Shown piece after piece: positions 23,939-35,400 of a DNA stretch of 64,000 bases. Made by a program: the position numbers and the translations under genes. Source of the DNA: Trichostrongylus colubriformis (taxonomy: Eukaryota; Nematoda; Chromadorea; Rhabditida; Trichostrongylidae); the NCBI GenBank assembly GCA_963978905.1, contig OZ022261.1:11719992-11783991 (forward strand), in the 5' to 3' direction. The notes below the pieces were generated by a model. It had not been told where the DNA came from and searched no databases. It saw only the letters and a list, made by a program, of their open reading frames with translations. Positions within the stretch are counted from its first letter, which is position 1, and each line of letters starts with the position of its first letter.

Positions 23939-26900
23939 CTGCACTTCGGTATCCATCGTAATAGTTGAACGTTTTTCATTCGGAACAAGTCCTGGGATGA
24001 AGAACACGTCTCCGGCAGCTGGTTTTTTGGCAACATCTATCTCGGGGTCATGAATCTTCTCGTTCTATAAAAAACTGAACTTCTCGTCCTATCACTGATT
24101 GCTGAGGAGAAAGAATCACAGCTCAATCGTCATTACCAGAAGAAAAGTTTAGAAAGCTGATTCACATACCGATGTCTGCAAACCACACTTTTCGATTGTG
24201 CGTAGATTCCGTTCCCTTTTGCACGGTGGTGGAAGAGACCCAATTCCAGTGAGCGAAGGAAGACCATTCCCAGGAGCCGAGATCCGTCTTCGTGCTTTTC
24301 TGCTCCGAATAAATTCCAAAATCAATGACATTACTATATTTCGTGGTTTTAACTTCATGAAGAATTCTACAAAAACAATAAGATAGCACTGGAAACAGGA
24401 CATACCAAAGCAGCAACCGCTTCCGTTGCCACTCCTCCATTAAGAATACCCGTCATTAATTCAGCCAGCTTGCTTCGTTGCTCACGACTCCTTTCTTCTT
24501 CGTTGCTTTCTTTCTTAGTTTTCTGAAGAGTGGATCGCTATTCACGAATCTAAAAAGGAACAATTTGAAAGGAATGGCACGATTACAAAATAAAAAATGG
24601 CCAACAAGATAACTGCGCTCAGAGAATATTTTTAAGCACCGGGAGGGGTAAAAAGAATGTGGAACGGGAATACAACATCTTTGGAAGTGAACCTTCAACT
24701 TCAGAAGAGATGATGTGTAAGGAATCACGCACTGAAAAAGCGCGGATTGGGTACTAATCACAATCCCACAGCACGGCCTGTCGTTCTGCAGTTCATCAGC
24801 CGGGCGAGTTACCGGCGAGGGCGGGACAATGTTCGCACCTGGCTGATTTAGCCTCTCCACCCGTATGCAGTCTGCCCTTAGCTAGTGACGCAGAGGGGCG
24901 CGACAGAGAAAGGGGTTTCCTACTTCTTGGTTTTTTCGCCGCTTTATTTTGCTCTTTCTCTGCTGTTACACTACTGGTCACCCCTTCGTTCACACTCCAC
25001 AGTCTGTCAAATTTACCCCTTCCGGTGTCTTAAAGCATAGGTACAAGTCTACCTACCTCAAGTTCCTGTTTGAGTAGCTCAATTTCTCTCAAGTATTTCG
25101 AAAGAAGACCATCATCATTTACTTCATTCACGACTGCTCTTGTAGCAATCTTCTCAGCCAGCTTAGCAAAATACAATGAACAGAACCCAATTCCGCAGGT
25201 TCGATGGGACCCAAATACGGTTCCCGCAATGGTCAACAGTAAGTAGCGCCGCGCAGTGAAAGGTGATTTGGAATGCTTCTGTGAGAGAGATAAGATAATA
25301 CACTAAAGTTTATCCTAAAGGACATAAATGGATGAAAGTACGGTAGATAACCAAACGAACGAAGGCACAGTATGCAAGTAATAAGGCACAGAACATGGTT
25401 ACAATGTCATGCAAAAGTGAAGATCACAAGCGGCTTCAGTGGTAGAGGGCGTCGCCCCAGATCGTGAGAGATGAAGCGAAACGTGCGTCCACGGGACGCT
25501 TCGATGGCAGACTCCTCGCAGAAGCTCGCTGCCGCTCCTCCTCCTGAAAGCATCCACATGAGTCATCGTGAAAACATGCGGTGCGGCGCTGGGAGATTGC
25601 GCCGTGCCGCTCACACAACCTTGAGTAATGAGCTCGTCTCTGACATTGAAAATGGAGCCACACGGCAGGTTTTCGAATTACCACCAAGCGAGGGCTTCAA
25701 GATCCGTGTTTACTTGGAATCGCGATAGGGTATGAACTTTCTTGAAAATGCACAACGCATCATATTTAACATAACTTCGGAGCAAGATGGAAGGAAGAGA
25801 ACTTATTGCTTACTGGCTAAACTGAAGATCACCTTATAAAGTGCAAGAAGAGGCCTGTTGATGTTCACGCCTTCCTAAAAGTGTATTTGAAAGGATGACG
25901 AAAGTGAGTCAAGTAGCTCAAAGGGGATCACCTTCTGGCGTAGTCCTTGAGTACCAGAAGCGGCTGCGTTCTCACTTCCGGCCAAGTCGACGAGGTTCAT
26001 GATCGAACATCTCGTTGCATTCCCACCAAGTTTAACTAAACCAACTTATTAAAGGAAACGAAAGACTCAAACATTCTACCACCACTGAGAAACACCACCA
26101 CTCAATTTGTGAAATGTGAGAAGATGACAGACGTGAAATAGGAAGCAGTCTGTCAAACGTACACGTTGGTTCAGCGTAAGCTCGCGTTCTATGCGCACCC
26201 ATCTTGAATGGAAAATGTAGAATGCACTGACTCATGACCGCTTATAGAGGTGGAAAGGTGAGAAGGAAACAATGCGGGTTTCTATTATCACCCACTAAAC
26301 ATGAATTCCATTTGTAAAGTGTCAGAAAAATCTCCGTGTTAATTATAACCAACCATGAAATGATGTTTGGGGATCATGCCCATAGAAAATATCGCATAGG
26401 GCACATTTAGGGACGAAAGCAAGAAGCATACCAGCATGAGACTCAATGGTTATCCGTATGATTGTGTGAGACCGTAAACTTCTCTCATTAAGGAGTGTTT
26501 CTCCAAGACGACGATGCTCTGAAATGCTACCTTCAGGTGACCGAGCATGACCATGTATGAATTTCAAAAAAATACACAAAAATAAAACGGTACCCTGAGC
26601 CCGTATTAGAAGCTCTTCTACTTGGTCCATTTCTGAGACAACGACCCCTGTCAAGCCTTCTATTTGCCAACACCATCTTTATTGTCGTATATCGGTAAAT
26701 CAGCAACTTTTTCGCTCAGAAGATCGCGAACTCGTTCATTGTAGATCTGTACGAAGTTCGCAGCATGTAATTTCGATCTTCAGGCTCGAAGAAGATGTGA
26801 AAATCACAATCCTTAATAATAATCGAGTTGAGGCTGACATACTCTTGCAATAGCGTTGAAAAAAAGCTCGGAAAATACATTGCACCACACCATCTTCCGC

Positions 26901-29500
26901 TTCTGATCCGGTCAATGTATGTGTTTTACTTGGCAGTGAGCCAATAGTATGTCCACTTATGCTCTGGCAAGAATATATCTGAAAAACCGAAACAGAACTC
27001 ACCAGCGCCTGATTGGTCATATGCGCATACCGCTATATTGAATCCTGCCAGCGCCGAGTCAACGAGACCTTTCATAACGTGATCATATATGTATTCGTTA
27101 TTGCGAAGTTGATCCAATACTTCATCTAAGCGCCTTCTGGCAGTCGAAACTATTGCGTTTCGCGGAGGAGCATTTCCAGCAGCGATTTCCGTCTTTCATT
27201 ATTTGACGACGGCTGCTCGGGTCTGTGACCGTTCGGCATGCCGAGGACACACGTGTGGCAAAATATACAGACGTTGGGACTGGGGCGCGTGTTATGCCGA
27301 TGGCCTGAAAGGCTCACTTAATTAGCGGGCTCACAGCCTGGTCTGCGCTCAGCATGACCGAGCCTGTTTTCTACATAACACTTGGCGGTTTTTTTCAAAG
27401 GATGACTCAGGAGATCTTTAATGGATAGATCGTCCATCGCCTGACTCGCTATGAGTACCGGCTTGACGATTTCTCGTGGAAACTTGGCTAAGATGGTTTC
27501 GCACCACATTGGGCCACAGTTTTTCTTACATCGTATCCTGCGAAAGCCATTTGGTTGACGTGGACTTGAATCTTATCGAATGTGATCAGGCAACTTTCTG
27601 CTTCATCTTTAGCTGGGGCCAGTGCGGCTAAACTTTGAATGATTTGAGACCTACTGGCGCTATGATCGCAATAAGTCTCCTGGAGAATTTCTATCATCCA
27701 GTCGTAGTTTTCAGGAAAGAGTTGGATCCCTTGCATGACCACTTTTGCCCTACCTTCAAGACACTCCCTCGAAAGAATGAGGTTTGCGATGGTTTCGACA
27801 TCATTGCACTCATGCACGAGGGTTTTGTAAATGGCCCAAAATTCAGTGAATTCTCCAGCCTCACCATAGAATTTGGGTAGAGAGGCTTGGAGTGGCTTAT
27901 TCGAACGACACTCTTTGAGGTCTTGTACGCTCTGTGCTCCCAGTAACTGCGGCCCCGCTTGAGGTGTCGGTATTGACCGCTTGTGGGCTGGTTCGCTCCA
28001 AATTCTCGTCCGGACTTAGTAGCGACCCGCAGCCCTCCGTTTCAAGTGCGAGTGCTCTTTGGGCCCTCTGGGTTGTATATCCCAGTTTGACGTCCATTTT
28101 ATCCCGGGCGCATGTCGCCTCATCTAAGCGGGCATTGAGCATGAAGCCGAGCTCGTCCGCATCGGCCATTACTCGGTGGTAGTCTGACTCTTCTTCTATT
28201 TGTTCTATTTCCAGCGTTATGTCTTTCTGTCGGATTACTCTTGCAGGCTCTATATATCTCCCTTACTTCCTCATAGAGTTTTTGAAGGTTTTCTCTTCCC
28301 TCTTTCATTTGCCTTGTGCTACTTTTGAGCAGCGCGATTGCGGACCTACATTTTTCGTAGGTTTCCTCGTTAGCCATTGGGTAGCCTGCTTTGACCGTGT
28401 ACTCCTGTAACGAGCGACCAAGTTTTTTAAGGGTATTAGAGCTGGAACAGTTGGTTTTTTGTGGCAACAGAGGGACATTTTTTACGGTTTAATCTAAATA
28501 AGTAGTAGTAAAATCAATGAATGTAGTAATAAATTCGATGAATGGATGTATATAGAATCACGTTCGATTCTAGGATACTAGAACACAAATGAAATCAGTT
28601 CGAATGAAGCAAAGTTATTCAACGGTGAATCAAGCGAATGACAATGACTTGTGAAATTGAGATATGTTTGGAACTTTGGACTGACTCACTGAGATAAGTG
28701 AACAGGAGATAGATATTTGGCTTGTTTAGGCCAATGTACCAAAAATGTGGCAGTTCAGTGGATTTTATTATGAGTGAATGCGAGGAGTAGGAAGAATGAG
28801 ATAATTGTCTTTATCAAGTGAATATAGAGCAGAATTTGACGTCTTGCATGGGACATTGATCGATGAAAGAGTGTGCTTATTATCGGGTGTGCCTCTCAGT
28901 ATCAAGCGAGGTCACACCCTTGGTGCTTTCTCAAAAAATAAGTGCAGGCGATGTGCTCGTGAAGTGCCTGAGGGAAAGTGAGGAACGCTAGATGAAACGA
29001 TCAGCGTGGGGTTCTGGTGGGATACCAGAACATCAACCTTACTGCAGATCGGGCGCTTTGGCGCTAACCTGTCACCTATTTTTCAAATCTCCATTTCTCA
29101 AGACAAAAACTGGATTTTCCCGTGAGCTTGCTTGCCGATGCGTTACTTCCATGCGCCCTAATTTAGTCGGTCTCTCGAACTAGCTACTGACAAGGGAAAC
29201 GTACAATTTGGCTCCAAATCTAAACAAGCAAATTAAAAACGCACAAATTACTGACCGATAGTATTAATTTCTCCCATCCCTTTGCAGATTCTCTTTCCCC
29301 ATTCTTTGTCCACTCGCTTCTCCATTATGATACTGGCTGGAGAGTATAATCGGAGAATTTCACGCATAGTTTCGAGAAATCATAAAGTACCTAGACCAAT
29401 CGCATTTAATCGAAAAGGTAAAAAGAAAGAGAAGCTGTGACTCACGGCCTCAGGCGTGCAACTACCGATATACTATCCCCATCGATCGTATCTGGATTTG
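23939..29500 (-). pseudogene. Kinesin-7 (CENP-E)-like motor gene, apparently broken
   Basis: Kinesin motor blocks occur in order on the minus strand: SISVVARLRP (ends 29456), EKRVDKEWGKRI (29256-29332), a P-loop exon with GLVDSALAGFNIAVCAYDQS (27003-27149), KTHTLTGSEAED (26843-26928), QIYNERVRDLLSE and IEGLTGVVVSE (26594-26777), GETLLNERSLRSHTIIR (26432-26518), NLVDLAGSE (25932-26035), EGVNINRPLLAL (25833-25874), IPYRDSK (about 25720) and VVNEVNDD (ends 25057). Tail exons follow at 24406-24537, about 24170-24352 and 23939-24064. Lesions: the first P-loop glycine is Asp; the junction into the KTHT exon is one base out of phase; the frame shifts near 26750 and again at 26668-26671; and a TAA at 25710-25712 replaces the codon after IPYRDSK. 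The family is a plus-end motor of kinetochores. The 5' and 3' ends are unresolved. The subfamily rests on the neck-like VVNEVNDD-KYLREI segment and is less sure than 'kinesin'. Confidence 0.8.
27319..28487 (-). mobile_element. BEL/Pao retrotransposon gag fragment
   Basis: A gag-like protein is read in four segments across three frames: about 28120-28467, 27897-28235, 27488-27950 and 27318-27515. Typical BEL/Pao gag text includes LPKFYGEAGEFTEFWAIYKT, SRSQIIQSLAALAPAKDEAE and WCETILAKFPREIVKPVLIA. Each change of frame is consistent with a small indel, at about 28245, 27950 and 27515. I see no protease, reverse transcriptase or integrase, and no long terminal repeats. It lies in the same strand orientation as the surrounding kinesin-like gene, inside that gene's intron between exons ending at 29256 and starting at 27149. 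It is a dead fragment. Confidence 0.85.
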
Positions 29501-30265
29501 AAGATTTTTCATATGGCTTTTGCTCAAATAATTGAACAAGGGAACCTCCAACGAGTATGCAGACTGGGAGTTTCGAAGGCCTTGAAGATGGTCGTAGGCT
29601 GGATTATCCACCCTCGAAGCTCTTCCCATGCTTCGATTAGACCAACACACGTAATGCTACTCACAAACATCATACCGTTCCCCCATCTTTATTTTATTTG
29701 TAACGGGATGTGGTTTCAGATGCACTGGCTTAGAATGCCCATTCTCTGTATCCAACAGCACCCATGAAAATCCCAGCGAAAGAGGCAATCAAACATGGAA
29801 GCATCTACAACAAAACTAGCCCAAGGTTTGAATTTCAAATTTGTCACCTTTTCCGTATTTGCCTGTGTGGCTTCGCAATGCGTCGAATAGTCAGGCAAAT
29901 TGATGAGAGGCGGAGATCAAGACACGCATTCATTTCGGAAGCGCGCGTGGCGAAGAAGTTGGATATGACTCGTGGCTTTTGATTCTTCTTCGTTTCTCTA
30001 CACCCTGAGTTATTCTTGTGACGAATTAGCGAGAACTGAACTGCATGCAGTCGACTTATGTGGTCGCCTGAGGAAGGCCCTGGTAATTTCGTATTGTTAG
30101 AATTGAGTATGTAACTGTCTCCCTAAAATCTCACCCATTATGTGGGCTCTTTCTCACGAAATCACATCTTTCTCTAGCTCTAAGATCGAGGTACTTCCTC
30201 GGCTTCTATGAAAATGCTCTGTAAACTGACTTTTGCGACTGTTTAGGTTTGATATCAAGTTGGGG

Positions 30266-30496
30266 GTGGAGTGCAAGTGTTCCGATTGGTAAGGTCAGGT
30301 CAGGTTGCGCGGCGGATTGCAATCAGGTAAAGACAGGTGAATAACGCTGCCAAAGCTTCTTCCCTAAAAAGGCTTAGGCAAATCTGGGAGAGCCCAGACG
30401 GCAGGACACGCCACCATTCGGACAATTCGCGAAGGGCGGTGACCCAATTCGGTGCCGACCTCTAGAAACGGAACACTTGCAACACACCCTCAAGTT
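30266..30496. repeat. Hairpin element, about 230 bp
   Basis: GTGCAAGTGTTCCGATTGG at the left pairs with CGGAACACTTGC at the right (30475-30486), giving short inverted ends around a GC-richer centre containing GGTCAGGTCAGGT. It is probably a MITE. I found no second copy in the window. Confidence 0.45.
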
Positions 30497-31102
30497 GGTC
30501 ATGCGCACATTTTTTACGTATTACACTTAGACTTACTTTCGTTTGTGTCATGCAATATAGTTACTTCATGGGAGATGCTAACGTAGTCATTTCGGATGCT
30601 TAACTGAATTCGGTATTCGGCGCTACTTTGGCCTGAGCTTTTTAGCCAAGCTTCAGTTGCGAGTGGAGCACTTCCCCACTTCAACTGAGGCTTAGGTAAA
30701 AATATACATCTGAATATAAAAAGTGATTATTGACTTTGGTTTTCATCTCGCCGAATCTCAAGGCCATATCCAACGAGGCTTGAGGGATGATAAGTACATC
30801 TGTTGTTGGTCTCAAACCCTTTTATCGTTCCTTTCTTCCTTTTCAGTAAAACATTTGGTTAAAGTGGTCGTACTGAACTATTTCGCCGCTTGTGTCGTAA
30901 AGTAGTGTAGACTTCATGAGTCATTGTGATTTGTTTAGACATGAATTTTGGTGACACGCTATCTGGTGCTGAATATCTGGCATTATTTACGGCACTGAGA
31001 AAGACAAAGACAATTGCTAGTTCTTTTTCAAGGTAGGTGCTTACCTTTTTAATTTCTTAGAGGGAAATAAGAGCGATTATTGAAACTCGTTCAACACTAC
31101 AA

Positions 31103-31250
31103 AGCATCTTCCAGTAATTACCGCTTTATCAAGGATGGCGCAAACTCCAAGTAGGCTGCCCTGCAGTTGCTCCTTGCAGTCGCCGTTACGCATGGGACAT
31201 GCGACGCGGTCTACCACCGTTTGCTAGTCCCCTAGCTGCGCACCCTTCTC
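31103..31250 (+). repeat. Dispersed repeat family 4, copy 2
   Basis: Same-orientation partner of 17127-17280: CATCTTCCAGTAATTACCGC, GGATGGCGCAAACTCCAAGT and GGGACATGCGACGCGGTCTA are all shared, with a few base changes and a 7-bp deletion. Confidence 0.6.
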
Positions 31251-32480
31251 TCCAGCCCTTCACTCTACATCCATTTACGAATTTCACCCCACCGCTGAAC
31301 ATTGTAGCGTAGCGTTAGCTCTGCTACCCACCATCATGCCTGAGCTAATCCTCAGAGATGTGTTAGAAACTACACAAATATAATCCCGTTATGATTCATT
31401 TGGGCAAACCAAAAATGCCCTGAAACGTAAAAAAAAGTACTAAAACCACACAAAGGGAAGATATTGTGTAACGGGACAATTCAGACGTGATAATTGAGGA
31501 TAACGCACCAACGGAAATCAATGAAATAAACTGATTACAACAGTAACGAAGTGCGCTAAATTATGAGTATCTTGTGAAATGAGTATCACACCCACTAAAA
31601 TGAAACAACAATGGTTTCATGCCGGATTTTAGGATCGCATAGAAAAATAAGAAATATAGGACGCTTGAGGCAAAAGCGTGTTTAGAACGGAGAAACGATC
31701 AACCAAACACTCAATGATAATCAAATATGATTACAAAATACAAACCCTTATCTTGAAGTATTAAGACGATAAATCAAATCAAGAAAACTTTTAGTAATCA
31801 GGACTTTTGAAATTTAGTTCACAAATGCACATTATCGTCAAAAGAAACCGTATCACAGCTTGAAGTAATCAAAAGTAAGAAGAAAATTCACAAGAAGTAG
31901 AAAAAACGAAAAGCAGTCAAAAAGGCGCTATATGATACAAAGGAAGGAAGGAGAGGGGGGGGGGGGACAGAAACGGCACAATTTCACCGCTAAGTTCCTT
32001 CTGCTTCTTAGACGTGGGTAAAATCCACACGCCCTTTTCACAAAACTATATGTGATAAAGAATTCCCTGCTACCATCATCGCACATGCACTGGATCATTT
32101 CGATTGTGATGGGATGAGAATTCACTTGTTTGGCTAGAAATGTCCTCTCCCTAGTCAATAGCGCCGGAGAGCATATAAATTATATTACAAGGATGATTTA
32201 ATAGAAATCATACATGATGCATCATTGCCATTGACTATAGATGCCTCCATTATAGATCTATCCACAAAAGATCAAAATAAAAAAGCGCTTTCAACAGCGG
32301 AATCGGGTCCATTACCAAGCTATACCGAAAATCGTAATGACGTCATTCGAACCCATCATAAGGAACGGAGGTCGCGAGTACCACTCTTCGGAGGTGGCAT
32401 GCTGAAAGGAAGTCTTACAAATCTGCTCTTTGAAAAATGATTGGAAAAAACGCTCTTGAAGATTCGAACAGACATAATGG

Positions 32481-35400
32481 TTACCTTGGCTGCTGTCCGT
32501 ATGGATTCGGTACCACTCCTGGCATATATCCTATGTGAGGATGACCAATAGGCGGTGGCCCTGGTGGGAAAGGAGTAGCATTCGGTGGGTATGGCATATA
32601 TGGATTGGCTACAGCAGTATACGGCATAGCAGCTTGTGGACCTAGAGTACAATTAATAAATGAGTGTGGATTTATTATTGCGATTATTTATTGTGATTTA
32701 ATTTTTTAGTTGTGATTATTTATTGTGATATATTGGAATGTAAAAATCAATTAAATTCACTACATACCCGCACAATAAGGCATTTGAGACAACGAGGAAG
32801 CATTTGCGTATGGATTCGGTACGAGCGGAGTCAAGCCACTGGAAATGCTATGTCAGTCATGTAGAGTCAGAGATGTACTTCAAAACTGAAGCCATCCTTG
32901 GAATTACTAAAAATGTTGAAAGAGAACACATGTAATAATATATACAGTAGCCCAAGCAGAGTCTCGTCTGAGCTCCGTCGTGAATTTTTCAGAGGAATCG
33001 CATGGCAGGCGCGCGATTTAACGCGGGGCAACTAGTTTCTGGAAGGTGTACGGTGTACGACAGTCTACCGTGTCGAAAGTTGTGATAAACAGTGGATTTC
33101 CCGTAGTCCTCGATATTACGAGTAAATGTGATTCCCTCCCTTCCCTTACCATTGAAATTCAAATAACATAAGTGTCAACTTGTGGGTATGAAGAACGAAG
33201 GCGCTAGCACACTCACTAGCGCGACAATGGGACGACGTCGTGAGCGTTTCCCGGTGTCTCCTCCAACAGAAAGCAAATTATGTGACAGTATATTCCAAAA
33301 TACCCTACCTACGCACTGACAAACAGACATTATGGGACATTTTCTTTGGATCCTACTAGGATCCGTGGCTATTTTATCATAACTGAGCCCAAGCAAGCCT
33401 AACCTACGATGCAGTGAGATTTCAGATAAGTTGATTCATCGAGTACAAACATCGATCGAACATAGCCGCTGTACCCAGGCAGACATTGGCACTCAAAACC
33501 GGAATCAAATACTCTAAAATGCTGAACGAATTTCCCACTTGATAATGGGACTTTGCGCACATTATAAAGGATAAAGGGATAGTTTTAGGCGCTACTCAGT
33601 TCTTTCTCTGCGATGTGCCGCGCTTCCATTCAGAATCGTGGTGGCAGGTGAATGCTATTTGGCCTATGTAATGACATGCGGGGGCCAGCCGATGTACAAG
33701 GCAGTGCTTTTAACCTCTTGAACGGATACAGTACCAGTTCACCACACGACGGAGCTGGAAGGCTTGGTCGGCCTGTGCGAGCTTGATGCGGGATTTGATC
33801 CCCGCTCCGTGAGATTGGGTGTGCGCTACCTGTCACCACCTCCGCCCTTGCGCACTCTATCCTTCCACACGAGACTGGTCCATCGTACACAAAGCAAATA
33901 CGGCATAAGGAGCATCAAAGATACGTATGAAGGACGATAGAAAACACTCACACATTTAAGCTTCGGTCTCCAGCTGCGTAAGGAGGAGTAGCTGCTGTCG
34001 GAGGAACGGCCTGAGGTCGGACCGTCGCCGGGGCTGACGCAGCTACGTCTGCCGCTGGAGCTTTTACTGCTTTTGGGACCGTCGGAGACTGGTAAGGATT
34101 CGTAGGTGCTGTTCTGACATCAGAGGCTACTTGAGGCTTCTCCTCAGGAGTGGTAACCACAGCTGCCGTAGATGGCGCCATGGATGGTGCATTCGAAGAC
34201 GGTACAGCTTCTTTAATGATTGGTTTCACATCTTCCGGTAGAACAGCAGTTTTCGGAGCGGATGTCGGAGCAGGAGCAACGGTGGAAGCCGGAGCCGGAG
34301 CGGGAGCAGATGCAGGGGATATCGGCTTCGGTTTGGATTCCACCGCAGGCTCCACATTATTCTGAAACAAAACATCAACTACGAAACGAGCTAGACAACT
34401 AATACAACTACCTCCTGTGGCTTGACACTGGCAGTGTCGCTTGGTTTCTCTTCAATCCTTGGTTTTTTCGGCTGCGGTTTCAGTTCTAGAATAATTTAAA
34501 TTAACTAGATAGAGCCATCACAACAAAGACGGTGCATTATATTGGTAAAAGGAATATCAAATATTACCCAAATCATTGTCACTGTCCTCAGACTCATTAT
34601 GCTTATCCTCTTGGTTGTCAGGAGCTTTAGTTTTCGTCGGCGCCGCAGTTTCACGAGATGTTTCTTCTTCTTCCTCCTCTATCTCATCATCATCGTCATC
34701 ATCATCATTATCGGCATCCTCATCAGGTACGAAGACATCAGACTCAGAATCAGAACTGAAATCTCAGGAGCGTAAACATACGGCAGCAAACAAAAAAACA
34801 TAAATGAGTCAAACGAAGAGAAAATAAGAGGCACTAAAAATGCTTACACAGCTTTCCGTTTCTTAGCCTTATTAACTTGCGGAGCACTTTTCTCCTGTCC
34901 CAGCTCTCCATTTTCGGTGTCCTCATTTTCATTGCTTTCATCCCCATCATCACTGTCTTCAAGCAATGCCTTTTTCGATTTAACGACAGCTTTCCGAAGA
35001 GGCCTAAACCAATCCTGTCTAAGACTAGAACAAAGATGTTTATGCAGGGACTGTTACAGCGCACTCAACAGAAAGTACCAAAGAACCAACTGTCACTCGT
35101 ACAATAGTAGGTAATGAAGACTCACCGCCCAGTACGAGTACGAGGAGCATCACTATCCTCATCCTCTTCATCCATTCCTACTTCGTCATCGATCTCATCA
35201 TTCGATTCTTCAGAAGACGGTTCAGCTCTCTTCTTGCCCTTCTTTTTCCGCACTACAGAGTCATCCGAATATGTCGCATCTTCCTCCTCATCCTCTTCTT
35301 CTGATTCGCTATCTGACTGCCTAAAATCACCGATTTTGCGTCAAAATAGCTTTAGCTAGGCAGTACGATTCTTTCCAATTTTTCCCAGTATGTAATTTCA

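Larger units (their letters stand above)
28490..32480. other. Intron, then intergenic region with repeats
   Basis: 28490-29255 is kinesin intron without recognisable content. From 29500 to 32480 I see no gene, only the hairpin at 30266-30496, a small CCTAAGCC hairpin (30638-30708) and repeat family 4 copy 2 (31103-31250). A poly-G run lies near 31957. This is the interval between the 3' end of the RSF1 gene and the 5' side of the kinesin locus. Confidence 0.4.

Noticed and set aside
25471..25728. 85-codon plus-strand frame
   Set aside because: It is antisense to the kinesin segment that carries IPYRDSK and TRILKPSLGGN. The kinesin reading explains the sequence better.
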